Of a stretch of DNA of 24,492 nt, positions 1 through 7,975 are shown in pieces; position 1 is the first letter of the stretch; each line of letters begins with the position of its first letter. The notes below the pieces were generated by a model, which was given only the letters and a program-made list of their open reading frames with translations, was not told where the DNA came from and did no database searches. Source of the DNA: a virus. The position numbers and the translations under genes are program-made. Location: positions 1 to 24,492 of IMG/VR virus record IMGVR_UViG_3300025011_000676; one strand, 5' to 3'.

Positions 1-129
1 CAAGTTGAACATGATAAAAGAAAATGTGAATATGCACAGAATAATAATATAAATTTACTTGTAATATGGTATTGGGATTTTGATAGGATTGAAGAAATAT
101 TGGATAAAGAATTGAATAAATATAATTAG
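1..129 (+). CDS. C-terminal end of a Vsr/PD-(D/E)XK-like endonuclease (partial, cut by window edge)
   Basis: Only the last 42 codons are in the window, open from base 1 and ending at TAG 127-129. The peptide has the pattern Q-x2-HD-x2-K-x2-Y-A-x2-N-N-I-x-L-L-V-I-x-Y-W-D-F-D-x-IEEIL. This resembles the last part of phage-borne Vsr-like/PD-(D/E)XK endonucleases, where a helix with Q/D/K is followed by a beta strand and an IEEIL helix. The family assignment is by recognition of this pattern only. The gene would be a third endonuclease-like gene in this phage, distinct from the two NUMOD1-containing ones at 6518 and 22091. The upstream catalytic core lies outside the window, so activity cannot be judged. 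Confidence 0.55.
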   Translation, partial: QVEHDKRKCEYAQNNNINLLVIWYWDFDRIEEILDKELNKYN

Positions 130-322
130 AAATAGAATAGGTAAATTTGAATTTAAAGGTATTGAAACAGTTAAGCAATGTGCTAGTAGAAGAAAAGAAA
201 TTTACAAGAGAAATGATATTTATTTAGTAGACACTTTAAACACTCTTAGAAAAATAGCATATCGTAATACAGTTAATGACATATTCAAGAAAAATGAAAT
301 TGAAATTAAAGGACTAAAGTAA
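116..322 (+). pseudogene. Start-less ORF, unknown protein or gene remnant
   Basis: An open frame follows a TGA at 113-115 and ends at TAA 320-322, giving about 64 plausible residues (VKQCASRRKEIYKRN in the middle, FKKNEIEIKGLK at the end). There is no ATG, GTG or TTG early in it and no clear ribosome binding site. It overlaps the end of the preceding endonuclease fragment. It may be the 3' remnant of a gene interrupted when the endonuclease gene arrived, or a gene using a non-standard ATA/ATT start, as others in this window do. No family is recognised. Confidence 0.3.
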
Positions 323-336
323 AGGAGAGCAATAAT

Positions 337-936
337 ATGAGTAAAATATTTATTGGAGATTATGTTATTAGCAATAAATCTATTAAAAATATATATAATA
401 ATTATATTACTAGTTATAAAAATTATCCAAGAGATTTTAATAGTATTATAATAAATGAAAATGAAATATTATTTGGGAAAGTAGTAAATATTAGCAAAGG
501 TATATTTTTAGTTAAATATACTAAATTATTAAAATCTGAAACACCAACAACATATAAAGATTTTAAAAATATTTCAATAAAATTTGATGAAACAGTCAAT
601 ATGTCAGAAGAATGTTTTAATAAATGGATAATTCCTCATATGACAAAAGAAGATGAAACTATAAGATTTATAGAAATAGAAAATATTATTGAGTATTTAA
701 CAAACGAAAATTCTAGACTGATCAATTTATTAATTGACTTAGAAGAAAAACTTGATAGAAAAATTTATGATGATAAAAAATCTATAGAATATGCAAACGC
801 ACGAAGAAAAGAAGAAAGAGAAATGAAAAAATATCATGCCGAAGCAATGGATAGAGTTAATAATGCTAGAGCTGCTGGCTCAAGTCAACCATATAATTAT
901 TACCATAAAAGAGATGTATCTATTGGTAGTTATTAA
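337..936 (+). CDS. Unknown phage protein with C-terminal charged helix
   Basis: A 199-residue protein with ATG start and AAAGGAG 9 bases upstream. The first ~110 residues look like a mixed alpha/beta domain. Residues ~105-170 are rich in Glu, Lys and Arg and probably form a long helix or coiled coil (a region with RLINLLIDLEEKLDRK). The tail is short and rich in Tyr, Ser and Gly. No signal peptide, membrane segment or catalytic motif is visible. The family is not recognised. It is followed by a run of very small genes in the same direction and is probably co-transcribed with them. Confidence 0.7.
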   Translation: MSKIFIGDYVISNKSIKNIYNNYITSYKNYPRDFNSIIINENEILFGKVVNISKGIFLVKYTKLLKSETPTTYKDFKNISIKFDETVNMSEECFNKWIIPHMTKEDETIRFIEIENIIEYLTNENSRLINLLIDLEEKLDRKIYDDKKSIEYANARRKEEREMKKYHAEAMDRVNNARAAGSSQPYNYYHKRDVSIGSY

Positions 937-967
937 ATAAAAACATTAAAGGAGATTAATATTACAT

Positions 968-1132
968 ATGAATAATATGTCAATAGAATTAGCAATTAAA
1001 TCTAGTGAGTTTGGTATTTATATTACATACGACGGAGATAGGCATAAGGTATTATGTGGTACTAATTGTGGTCTCTGTAGGGATTATTTTGAGAGTGAGA
1101 AAATTGAAGGATATTGTGATAGGTGTAAGTAA
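968..1132 (+). CDS. Small Cys-rich protein, probable zinc ribbon
   Basis: A 54-residue ORF starting ATG, with GGAG 13 bases upstream. Its C-terminal half has four cysteines in two pairs, C-x4-C-x2-C (CGTNCGLC) and C-x2-C at the very end (CDRCK), a spacing typical of a small zinc-binding ribbon. The function is unknown. It sits between two similarly tiny genes in the same direction, each with its own ribosome binding site, an arrangement typical of phage early regions. Confidence 0.6.
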   Translation: MNNMSIELAIKSSEFGIYITYDGDRHKVLCGTNCGLCRDYFESEKIEGYCDRCK

Positions 1133-1161
1133 ATTAAATATAAGAAAGGAGAAAATTAATT

Positions 1162-1293
1162 ATGTATGCTGACAATGAATTCTTAACTGCTTTTGCTAAT
1201 AAATTATTAGAATTAGCAGATGAGACAACTGATATAAATACCGAACAAGAATTAAGAAATATGGCAGAATTAGCAATTGACACTTGTATTTAA
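1162..1293 (+). CDS. Small acidic unknown protein (43 aa)
   Basis: A 43-residue ORF with ATG start after AGAAAGGAG at about 9 bases spacing. It is acidic and almost entirely helical by composition (FANKLLELADETTD, then an NMAELAIDTC segment). No family is recognised. Support is the strong ribosome binding site and the packing between neighbours. A promoter begins 16 bases after its stop, so it probably belongs to the upstream transcription unit. Confidence 0.55.
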   Translation: MYADNEFLTAFANKLLELADETTDINTEQELRNMAELAIDTCI

Positions 1294-1308
1294 AATGGAA
1301 ATTAATAC

Positions 1309-1337
1309 TTGACAAGTTCACTACAGAATGTTAATAT
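1309..1337 (+). promoter_or_regulatory. Sigma-A/sigma-70 type promoter upstream of the nrd gene group
   Basis: TTGACA at 1309-1314 is followed after 17 bases by TAATAT at 1332-1337, and a TATAAT lies slightly downstream at 1335-1340. The TTG of the -35 box is in frame with the next gene and could be mistaken for its start. The true start is TTG 1366, behind GGGAGG. The promoter probably drives 1366 to the terminator at 4883-4911, including nrdD and nrdG. Confidence 0.7.
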
Positions 1338-1365
1338 AATAGTAGATAGTGAGGGAGGTGAATTT

Positions 1366-1533
1366 TTGTCTGAATTTAATCTTTGTAGAAATGATGATTG
1401 TAAAAAATCTCAGAATTGTTTAAGGTTTTTGAGTAAAGAAGATGTTAGTCAAACATATTGTAATATGGATGAATGTGGAGAAGTAAATGGGTATGAATGT
1501 TTTATTGAAGTGAAGAGGTTGAAGGTGGGTTAA
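1366..1533 (+). CDS. Small Cys-rich protein, unknown
   Basis: A 55-residue protein starting at TTG 1366, seven bases after GGGAGG. A longer in-frame reading from 1309 is rejected because those bases are a promoter -35 box. It has six cysteines (residues 7, 12, 18, 32, 37 and 45), suggesting zinc or another metal site. No family is recognised. It is the first gene after the promoter at 1309 and leads the group containing nrdD/nrdG. Confidence 0.6.
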   Translation: MSEFNLCRNDDCKKSQNCLRFLSKEDVSQTYCNMDECGEVNGYECFIEVKRLKVG

Positions 1534-1554
1534 AATAAAAAGGAGGAATTATTT

Positions 1555-1803
1555 TTGGAAGGTAAAATAGTAAGACATTTTAAAGGTGATTTATATTTGA
1601 TATTAAATATTTGCACACATACAGAAACAGGAGAAGAACATGTTGTATATAAATCATTATATGAATCAGGAAAGGTATGGGTTAGACCATTAAGTATTTT
1701 TCAAGAAGAAGCACCTAAAGAAAAAGAAAATCCTACTAAACAAAAGTTTAGATTTGAATTATTTAAACCAAAAAGAATTTCTAGTTATGTAGTAGGAGAT
1801 TAA
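1555..1803 (+). CDS. DUF1653-like protein
   Basis: An 82-residue protein starting TTG, eight bases after AGGAGG. Residues ~8-50 match the pattern I know for DUF1653: GDLYLIL, then HTETGEEHVVYKSLY, then VWVRPLSIF. That domain is a small beta-rich fold of unknown function, common in bacteria and phages. The tail is lysine-rich and lower in complexity. The short leader AGGAGGAATTATTTTTG is nearly identical to that of nrdD just downstream, so the two are probably translated to similar levels. The family call is from memory of the pattern. Confidence 0.75.
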   Translation: MEGKIVRHFKGDLYLILNICTHTETGEEHVVYKSLYESGKVWVRPLSIFQEEAPKEKENPTKQKFRFELFKPKRISSYVVGD

Positions 1804-1843
1804 ATTAATAAATAAAATAATAAAATAAATGGAGGAATTATTT

Positions 1844-3889
1844 TTGAAACAAATTATTAAAAGAAATGGTGTAATGGTTAACTTTGATACATATAAAATC
1901 ACCATTGCAATTTTATCAGCACTAAATGAAACAAAAGAAGGAAATTATGAAACTGCACAAATGTTATCAGATAAAGTAGTATTAAAAATAAATGGTAGAG
2001 ATAAATTTAAAGTAGAAGAAATCCAAGATATTGTAGAAGAAGTTTTAATGACAGAAGGATTTCTTCAAACAGCAAAAAAATATATTTTATATCGTGAAGA
2101 TAGAGCAAAACAAAGAAATTTTGAATCTGATTTTATGAAAAGAATTGCAAAAATTGACAAAGAAACTAGTAGAGATAATGCCAATATTGGTCACTCTACT
2201 GCAAGTAAAATGTATCAGATTGCTTCTGAAACAAGTAAATATTATTATCTTAATAGATTAATTCCTAAACATCTTAGTAAATTACATAAAAATGGAGACA
2301 TACATATTCACGATCTTGACTACTATTCCAAGAGTCCCAATTGCTTATCAATTCCTTTAGAGCAATTATTACGAACTGGATACAATGGAGAATATGGATT
2401 TGTAAATTCTCCTAAAAGAATCAAAAGTGCAATGGATTTAGCAGCAAATATTCTTCAAAGATGTTCTAATGATATTTTTGGTGGAACACTTTTACCAAAC
2501 ATTGATATGACAATTGAAAACTTAATTAAAGACAAAGTTATTGAAGAACCTACTATTGAAGAATTAGAACAAGGATGTCAAAGTTTACTTTATAATCTTG
2601 CTACTATGCCTACTAGAGCTGGAAATCAAATACCATTTTCTTCCTTAACCTTTGGATTAGAAACTGGAGATTGGGGTAGAAAAACATCTTTTGCAATGTT
2701 AAGTCAATTTGAAAAAGGCATGGGAAAAGGTGAAACATTTATTTTCCCTAATATAGTATTTAAAGTTAAAGAAGGAGTTAATTTTAATCCAGAAGATAGA
2801 AATTATGATTTATATAAATATGCAATAAAAGTATCTTGTAATAGAATGAATCCTACATTTGCATTTATGAATAACGCAGGTAATGAAATATTTCCAGCAA
2901 AAGAAATTAATCCTATGGGATGCAGAAGTAGAATTGTTGCAAATCAACATGGAGATTCTTGTTCAGAAAAAAGAGGAAATATATTTCCAACAACTATTAA
3001 TTTACCTAAAATTGCTTTAAGGGCAAAAGGTAATCATTATAATAAAGATTTAAAAGATTTTTGGAAAAAATTAAATAAAATGCTTGATGATGTAAAAGAA
3101 TTATCATTACATAGATGGAATATTCTTAAAAATCTTAAAGTAAAAGATATGCCTTTTGTATTTGGAGAGGATATATATTATAATTCAGGTGAATTATCTC
3201 CTGAAGATACTGTTGGAGAATCATTAAAACATGGAACTATTGCAGTAGGATTTATTGGTATTGCAGAGTGTGTTAAAGATTTAATTGGTGTTCATCATGG
3301 AGAAAATGAAAAAGGATTAAGTTTAGCATTAGAAATTAATAATAGATTTAGACAATTCTGTGATGAAATGTGTGAAGAAACTAAATTAAATTGGTCGTGT
3401 TATGCTACACCAGCAGAGTCTACATGTAATAAAGTAATAAAAGATAAAGAAGAATTTGGTGTTATTAATGGAGTAACAGATAAAGAATATTACACAAACT
3501 CTTTCCATATTCCTGTATATTTTCCTATATCAATTGCTAGAAAAATTACTATTGAAGGACAATTTCATAGATTCAATAATGCAGGACACATTAGTTATAT
3601 TGAATTAACAGATGCACCAATTCATAATATTGATGGTGTTGAACATATTTTAAAACACATGAAAAATTCAGATATTGGATATTGTGGTATTAATTATCCT
3701 AAAGATGAATGTTTAAATGGCGAATGTAGAAATAGTGGTGTATTTGATAATTGTTGTCCTAAATGTGGAAATACAAATATAAGAAAAATTAGAAGAATAT
3801 CTGGATATTTGGGATTTGAAGATAGAATTAATAGTAGTAAAAAGAAAGAAATTGATGAAAGATTAAAGCATGATACAATAGGTAGTTAA
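1844..3889 (+). CDS. nrdD: Anaerobic (class III) ribonucleoside-triphosphate reductase, large subunit
   Basis: It reduces ribonucleotides to deoxyribonucleotides using a glycyl radical and works only without oxygen. About 681 residues. An ATP-cone regulatory domain fills residues ~1-90. The catalytic ten-strand barrel follows, with NPMGCRSR carrying the expected thiyl-radical Cys and SPNCLSIPL a second conserved Cys. Near the C-terminus is a Cys cluster (C-x4-C then CC-x2-C) where the family has a zinc site, then RISGYLG with the radical Gly at about residue 654. I chose TTG 1844, eight bases after GGAGG. The in-frame ATG at 1829 overlaps that ribosome binding site. nrdG follows after 2 bases. 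The first Cys pair is spaced C-x4-C rather than the usual C-x2-C. Confidence 0.95.
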   Translation: MKQIIKRNGVMVNFDTYKITIAILSALNETKEGNYETAQMLSDKVVLKINGRDKFKVEEIQDIVEEVLMTEGFLQTAKKYILYREDRAKQRNFESDFMKRIAKIDKETSRDNANIGHSTASKMYQIASETSKYYYLNRLIPKHLSKLHKNGDIHIHDLDYYSKSPNCLSIPLEQLLRTGYNGEYGFVNSPKRIKSAMDLAANILQRCSNDIFGGTLLPNIDMTIENLIKDKVIEEPTIEELEQGCQSLLYNLATMPTRAGNQIPFSSLTFGLETGDWGRKTSFAMLSQFEKGMGKGETFIFPNIVFKVKEGVNFNPEDRNYDLYKYAIKVSCNRMNPTFAFMNNAGNEIFPAKEINPMGCRSRIVANQHGDSCSEKRGNIFPTTINLPKIALRAKGNHYNKDLKDFWKKLNKMLDDVKELSLHRWNILKNLKVKDMPFVFGEDIYYNSGELSPEDTVGESLKHGTIAVGFIGIAECVKDLIGVHHGENEKGLSLALEINNRFRQFCDEMCEETKLNWSCYATPAESTCNKVIKDKEEFGVINGVTDKEYYTNSFHIPVYFPISIARKITIEGQFHRFNNAGHISYIELTDAPIHNIDGVEHILKHMKNSDIGYCGINYPKDECLNGECRNSGVFDNCCPKCGNTNIRKIRRISGYLGFEDRINSSKKKEIDERLKHDTIGS

Positions 3890-3891
3890 TT

Positions 3892-4374
3892 ATGATTGAA
3901 ATTGCAGGAATTAGAACAGAAAGTTTGGGAGATGGAATAGGAGTAAGAACAGTAATATTTTTTCAAGGATGTACTCATTATTGCTATGAATGTCATAATC
4001 CTGATACTTGGGAAATAGGAAATGGTCAATTAGTTACAATGCAATATCTACTTAATATAATTAAAAATGATGCATTATCATATGGGGTAACTTTTAGTGG
4101 TGGTTGCCCCATGTGCAACAATATAGATGAAATTATTAAATTAGCAAAAGAAATAAAATTATTAGCTAAAAATATATGGTGTTATTGTGGAGAAAGATTT
4201 GAAGAATTAACTATCAAACAAAAAGAACTATTACAGTATATAGATGTTTTAGTTGATGGAAAATACATACATGAATTAAGAGATTTAACATTAGCATTTA
4301 GAGGAAGTAAAAATCAAAGAATTATTGATGTTAAAAAAACATTAGAAAGTGGAAATATAATTATATTAAAATAA
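3892..4374 (+). CDS. nrdG: Anaerobic ribonucleotide reductase activating protein (radical SAM)
   Basis: This partner of NrdD uses a 4Fe-4S cluster and S-adenosylmethionine to form the glycyl radical. It has 160 residues, a normal length. The cluster motif C-x3-C-x2-C is at Cys27, Cys31 and Cys34 (GCTHYCYECHNPDTW). The start is ATG 3892, two bases after the nrdD stop, with only a weak GGTAG upstream, which suggests translational coupling to nrdD. Where the family usually has SGGEP or SGGDP, this protein has SGGCPMC, so the acidic residue is replaced by Cys. That could be a real variation in this subgroup, but it is unusual. Confidence 0.93.
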   Translation: MIEIAGIRTESLGDGIGVRTVIFFQGCTHYCYECHNPDTWEIGNGQLVTMQYLLNIIKNDALSYGVTFSGGCPMCNNIDEIIKLAKEIKLLAKNIWCYCGERFEELTIKQKELLQYIDVLVDGKYIHELRDLTLAFRGSKNQRIIDVKKTLESGNIIILK

Positions 4375-4395
4375 AAAAGGAGAATAAATATACAT

Positions 4396-4861
4396 ATGAA
4401 AACAACAATCCATTTTGCAAGAACAAATCCAAATGCAATTATTCCATCAAAAATAGAAGAGAATGCAGGGATGGACGTATATCCATGTTTTAATGAAGAT
4501 TATATGATAATTCAATCCAATGAAACAAAAATGATTCCTACTGGAATTATTTGAAAGAAGTTCAACAGGAACAAAAGGAATTGGTCAACGATGTGGGGTT
4601 ATAGATTCTTCATATAGAGGAACATGGTTCGTACCTATTACAAATCACAATAATAAACCTATTATAATAACTAAAGAAAAAAATGAAGATGTATTAAAAT
4701 TACTACAAGATTTGGCAATAGTTTATCCATATTCTAAAGCAATTTGCCAAGTAGTATTATTGCCTGTTCCTAAAGTTAATATAGAAGAAATTGATTATGA
4801 AACATTGAAAAAATTTGAATCCGAAAGAGGAATAGGATGTTTAGATAGCACTAATAAATAA
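4396..4861 (+). pseudogene. dut: dUTPase gene broken by an internal deletion and frameshift
   Basis: dUTPase hydrolyses dUTP to dUMP, keeping uracil out of DNA and feeding thymidylate synthesis. The first frame (ATG 4396 to TGA 4552) has motif 1 (AGMDVYP) and ends at PTGII. A second frame, from about 4550 to TAA 4859, has motif 2 (FERSSTGTKGIGQR), motif 3 (GVIDSSYRGTW), motif 4 (CQVVLLPVP) and motif 5 (ERGIGCLDST). Family members normally have roughly 10-15 more residues between PTGI and the RSS motif, so I infer about 30-35 bases are missing, a number that leaves the frame shifted. It follows nrdG and precedes the terminator at 4883. It is probably inactive unless the deletion is an assembly error. 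Confidence 0.85.
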
Positions 4862-4882
4862 AATAATCAATATTACCAAACA

Positions 4883-4911
4883 GAAAGTAGAGACTAACAA
4901 TCTCTACTTTC
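4883..4911 (+). terminator. Hairpin terminator after the nrd/dut group
   Basis: GAAAGTAGAGA (4883-4893) and TCTCTACTTTC (4901-4911) form a perfect 11-bp stem around a 7-base loop. No long T run follows on the + strand, so it may be a weak or structure-dependent terminator, or an mRNA 3'-end stabiliser. It lies between the dut remnant and the promoter at 5020, which fits a transcription-unit boundary. Confidence 0.65.
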
Positions 4912-5019
4912 CCCTAAATTAAAACAAATTAAAAAAATTAATACTAGTAAACACCAATCAACAAATAAACAAACAAAAATAAATTACCAAACTTAACTAA
5001 TTAAAATGGTAATGAACAG

Positions 5020-5048
5020 TTGACAAATAATAAATATAATAGTATAAT
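5020..5048 (+). promoter_or_regulatory. Consensus sigma-A promoter
   Basis: TTGACA at 5020-5025 and TATAAT at 5043-5048 are separated by exactly 17 bases, a perfect consensus. The following gene starts at ATG 5077. The TTG of the -35 box is in frame with it and is not its start. The placement just after a terminator supports a new transcription unit running toward 9327 or beyond. Confidence 0.85.
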
Positions 5049-5076
5049 AATCATTACAAGAAAGGACAAGTCGAAT

Positions 5077-5316
5077 ATGAAAGCGGAAGTTAAAGAATTA
5101 AAATGTATAAAAGAAAAATGTCCGTTTTACTATCAATCAAACATATATCAAGAAACTTGCTACTTAACCAGCAAATATAAACTACTAGATAAATGTTGTG
5201 GAATATTAGAAATACCTAATAAAAAAGAAATTATTATTTGTAAAATTGCTAAACTAATCAACGAATTAGATTGCTTGGAAGAAACTAACACATTAATTAT
5301 GTGTAACCAAATTTAA
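5077..5316 (+). CDS. Small Cys-rich protein, unknown
   Basis: A 79-residue protein starting at ATG 5077 behind AAAGGA. The longer in-frame reading from 5020 runs through a promoter and is rejected. Cysteines cluster as C-x5-C-P (CIKEKCPF), then a lone Cys, CC and two more Cys, suggesting metal binding. No family is recognised. It is the first gene after a perfect promoter, so it is likely strongly and early expressed, a position where phages often keep host-takeover or anti-defence genes. That role is inference only. Confidence 0.65.
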   Translation: MKAEVKELKCIKEKCPFYYQSNIYQETCYLTSKYKLLDKCCGILEIPNKKEIIICKIAKLINELDCLEETNTLIMCNQI

Positions 5317-5366
5317 AAATTAACATAGAATGTAAATATAATAAAAAGAAAGGGATAATAAATTAA

Positions 5367-5693
5367 ATGAAACAAATAATCACTAAAGAACAACTCAAAG
5401 AATTATCAACTACACAAAAAGTAAAACTATTTAATTGGTGGATTAACAAAGGTATCAAAATGGGAGATATTTATTATCTAAATGTTAACGGAACAGAATT
5501 TATTAATTGTTTCACTAAACCATGTAAGGAATTATCTTATGAATGTACGAAAGTTTACTACGAATATTATCCACTTCCTAACATTGGTCAAATGATAGAA
5601 TTGTTAGATGATTTTAATGCACCATTAATTAGAGTAAACGGTGTAGATGAAATATGTGATTTTCTATGGGAAGAAATTAAAAATACATTATAA
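5367..5693 (+). CDS. Unknown phage protein with PLPNIGQMIELL motif
   Basis: A 108-residue protein, ATG start, with AAAGGG about 11 bases upstream. The N-terminus looks helical (TKEQLKELSTTQKVKLFNWW). The segment PLPNIGQMIELL near residue 72 resembles a motif I associate with small hypothetical proteins of Firmicute phages, none of known function. No catalytic motif is seen. It shares direction and probably transcript with the neighbouring unknown genes. Confidence 0.65.
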   Translation: MKQIITKEQLKELSTTQKVKLFNWWINKGIKMGDIYYLNVNGTEFINCFTKPCKELSYECTKVYYEYYPLPNIGQMIELLDDFNAPLIRVNGVDEICDFLWEEIKNTL

Positions 5694-5722
5694 TTATAAA
5701 ATTAAAAGGAGAGACATTACTT

Positions 5723-6397
5723 ATGACAATTTCAATTAAAAATCAATTTATCCAAAACCTAATCAAAGAATTAAATAATGAAAATGAACACATGATTAAT
5801 AATAGCAAAAACCCTTTAGACATATGTTATATGATTTCAGTAATTGACCAACAAATTGAAAATTGTAAAGAATTCTTAGATGATATTACTAAGCATACAT
5901 ATTGTATTAATGGTTATGACAAAGACTACTCTGAAGGTTATACAAATGGTAAAATTAAAATTTTAATTGAAAAAACAGAAGATGAAAAAAAATCAAAACA
6001 TTGGGTAGATGCATACTATAACTATTATTATTGTATAGAATTTTTATATGATGAAAGACATTGGGGTTATTGTGAATGTACTCCTGAAGATAAAGGTTAT
6101 AATGAAAAATATGAATGTTGTGGTGATGGATGCGATTGGAATTCACCATCTTTTAAAATAGAAAAGATTACCAATTTAAGTTATTGTACATGGAAAGGAC
6201 AAGAAAAAGATTATTGGAAATTTGAAGAACAATTTTTATTAAATGAACAAAATAAAAATGAAAATGTTGAGAAGTTTAAAATAGAAGAAAAGAAACAAAA
6301 TATAAAAGATAGAATTAAAGATTTACAAAAAGAATTAGATAAATTAGAATTTGAAGAAAAACATAAAGAGTTCGGAAATTTAAAATTAATTAAATAA
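5723..6397 (+). CDS. Unknown protein with Cys-rich centre and C-terminal coiled coil
   Basis: A 224-residue protein with ATG start and GGAG 11 bases upstream. Residues ~115-140 hold a Cys cluster (GYCECTPEDKG, then ECCGDGCDWNSP) that could bind zinc. The last ~45 residues are Lys/Glu-rich heptad-like helix (RIKDLQKELDKLEFEEK), a probable coiled coil for oligomerisation. The family is not recognised. The minus-strand ORF inside it is a shadow of this gene. Confidence 0.65.
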   Translation: MTISIKNQFIQNLIKELNNENEHMINNSKNPLDICYMISVIDQQIENCKEFLDDITKHTYCINGYDKDYSEGYTNGKIKILIEKTEDEKKSKHWVDAYYNYYYCIEFLYDERHWGYCECTPEDKGYNEKYECCGDGCDWNSPSFKIEKITNLSYCTWKGQEKDYWKFEEQFLLNEQNKNENVEKFKIEEKKQNIKDRIKDLQKELDKLEFEEKHKEFGNLKLIK

Positions 6398-6517
6398 TTA
6401 ATATAATATATTTAGAAAGGAGATAAAATAGATTCAAAAAGAAAAATAAATTAATAGATAGAAATGTAAAATAAATTGTAAGAAAAACAATATTAAAAAG
6501 GAGGATATAAAATTATA

Positions 6518-7936
6518 TTGGGAACTAAAAATAAAATAAGGAATTATAAATATAATAATGGAGATACGATAAAAACAAAAAATGGTGAAATTGAAATACT
6601 AGAACAAATAACAATAATAGATACTAGAAAATCTAATATAAAAGCATATAAATATAAATGCTTAATAGATGGAAATATTGATAACATAAGTGAATCTTCT
6701 TTAAAACGTGGCGTAGGTTGTAATGTATGTTCAAATAATAAAGTTTTAAAAGGTTGTAATGATTTATGGACAACACATCCTGAAATTGCTCAATTATTAA
6801 AATATCCAGAAATAGGTCATGGAATAAGTTATGGTAAAACAGAACCAGAAATATTTATTTGTCCTGACTGCGGATATAAAAAATCTATAAATATAAATTC
6901 TCTTATAAGACAAGAAAAATTTCCATGTCCAAATTGTGGTGATAGTATTTCATACCCAGAAAAATTTGGTATATTTTTATTTAATCAACTAGAAGAAATA
7001 TATATAGTAAATAATTTTGAATATCAATATAATCCTAATTGGATCAAACCTAAAAGATATGATTTTTATTTTGAATTAGATGATAAGGGTTATATTTTAG
7101 AAATAGACGGAGGATTAGGACATGGTAATTATAATCCATTTATCGGTCAATCAGCAGAAGAAACTCAAGCAATTGATGATTATAAAGATAAATTAGCAAG
7201 AGAACATGGCATAGAAGTTATTAGAATAGATTGTAGAAAATCAAATTTAGAATATATAAAAATTAATATATTACATAGTAGATTAAGTGAATTATTTGAT
7301 TTATCAAATATTAATTGGTTAAAATGTCATGAATTTGCGTGTAGTAGTTTAGTTAAAAAGGCATGTGAATTATGGAGTAATGGAATTGATAATACAAAAG
7401 AAATTGGTAAAATAATGAAATTAGGTCTGAATACTATAAGTGGTTATTTAAAACAAGGTGCTAAATTAGGTTGGTGCGATTATGATCCAGAAGAAATACA
7501 AAGAATGAATGGTAAAAATTTGAGTCAAAAAAGATTCAAACCTGTAGTTCAATTATCTTTAGACGGTAAATTTATAGCAGAATATAAAGGAGCCATAGAA
7601 GCAGAAGAAATATTAAAAATAAAAAACATAAACACAGGCATTTCTGCTTGTTGTAATAGTAGATTAAAAACAGCAAATAATTATAGATGGATGTTTAAAG
7701 AAGATTATTATAAAAATATGAATAATATTAAACCTTTGAAAAAATATGAAAGTATGACTATAAGTGTTGTTCAATTAGATTTGAATAATAATTTTATAAA
7801 AAACTGGAATAGTATAAGAGAAGTAGAAAGAGAATTAAATATATTTAATAGTGGTATAACTTCATGTTGTAAAGGAAGACATAAACAGCAGGTGGTTATA
7901 GATGGATGTACAAAGAAGATTACAATGAATACATAA
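6518..7936 (+). CDS. HE1: free-standing homing endonuclease, Vsr-like (EDxHD) core with two NUMOD1 repeats
   Basis: A 472-residue selfish DNA nuclease. Zinc-ribbon-like pairs lie at residues ~68-71, 115-118 and 137-140. The nuclease core has YDFYF (Asp182), ILEIDGGLGH (Glu195, Asp197, His202) and a helix around Asp220-Lys223, then GIEVIRIDCR, matching the Vsr-related EDxHD homing endonuclease family. A conserved WLKCHE block follows at ~268, a helix-turn-helix-like segment at ~300-315, and two NUMOD1 DNA-binding repeats at ~342-397 and ~416-472. The last 16 residues depart from NUMOD1. The neighbouring frame restores AGGYRWMYKEDY and ends at 7950, so one A seems lost near 7883-7885. The TTG start is 13 bases from AAAAGGAGG; ATT 6512 or ATA 6515 would be better spaced. 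It is a paralogue of HE2 at 22091. Confidence 0.85.
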   Translation: MGTKNKIRNYKYNNGDTIKTKNGEIEILEQITIIDTRKSNIKAYKYKCLIDGNIDNISESSLKRGVGCNVCSNNKVLKGCNDLWTTHPEIAQLLKYPEIGHGISYGKTEPEIFICPDCGYKKSININSLIRQEKFPCPNCGDSISYPEKFGIFLFNQLEEIYIVNNFEYQYNPNWIKPKRYDFYFELDDKGYILEIDGGLGHGNYNPFIGQSAEETQAIDDYKDKLAREHGIEVIRIDCRKSNLEYIKINILHSRLSELFDLSNINWLKCHEFACSSLVKKACELWSNGIDNTKEIGKIMKLGLNTISGYLKQGAKLGWCDYDPEEIQRMNGKNLSQKRFKPVVQLSLDGKFIAEYKGAIEAEEILKIKNINTGISACCNSRLKTANNYRWMFKEDYYKNMNNIKPLKKYESMTISVVQLDLNNNFIKNWNSIREVERELNIFNSGITSCCKGRHKQQVVIDGCTKKITMNT

Positions 7937-7975
7937 AAAAAGATAATTAATAATATAAATACTAAGGAGAAATTT

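Noticed and set aside
1309-1365. N-terminal extension of the 1366 gene from TTG 1309
   Set aside because: These bases are a TTGACA/TAATAT promoter, and a strong ribosome binding site directs the start to TTG 1366.
5020-5076. N-terminal extension of the 5077 gene from TTG 5020
   Set aside because: The TTG is part of a perfect -35 box with TATAAT 17 bases later. ATG 5077 has its own ribosome binding site.
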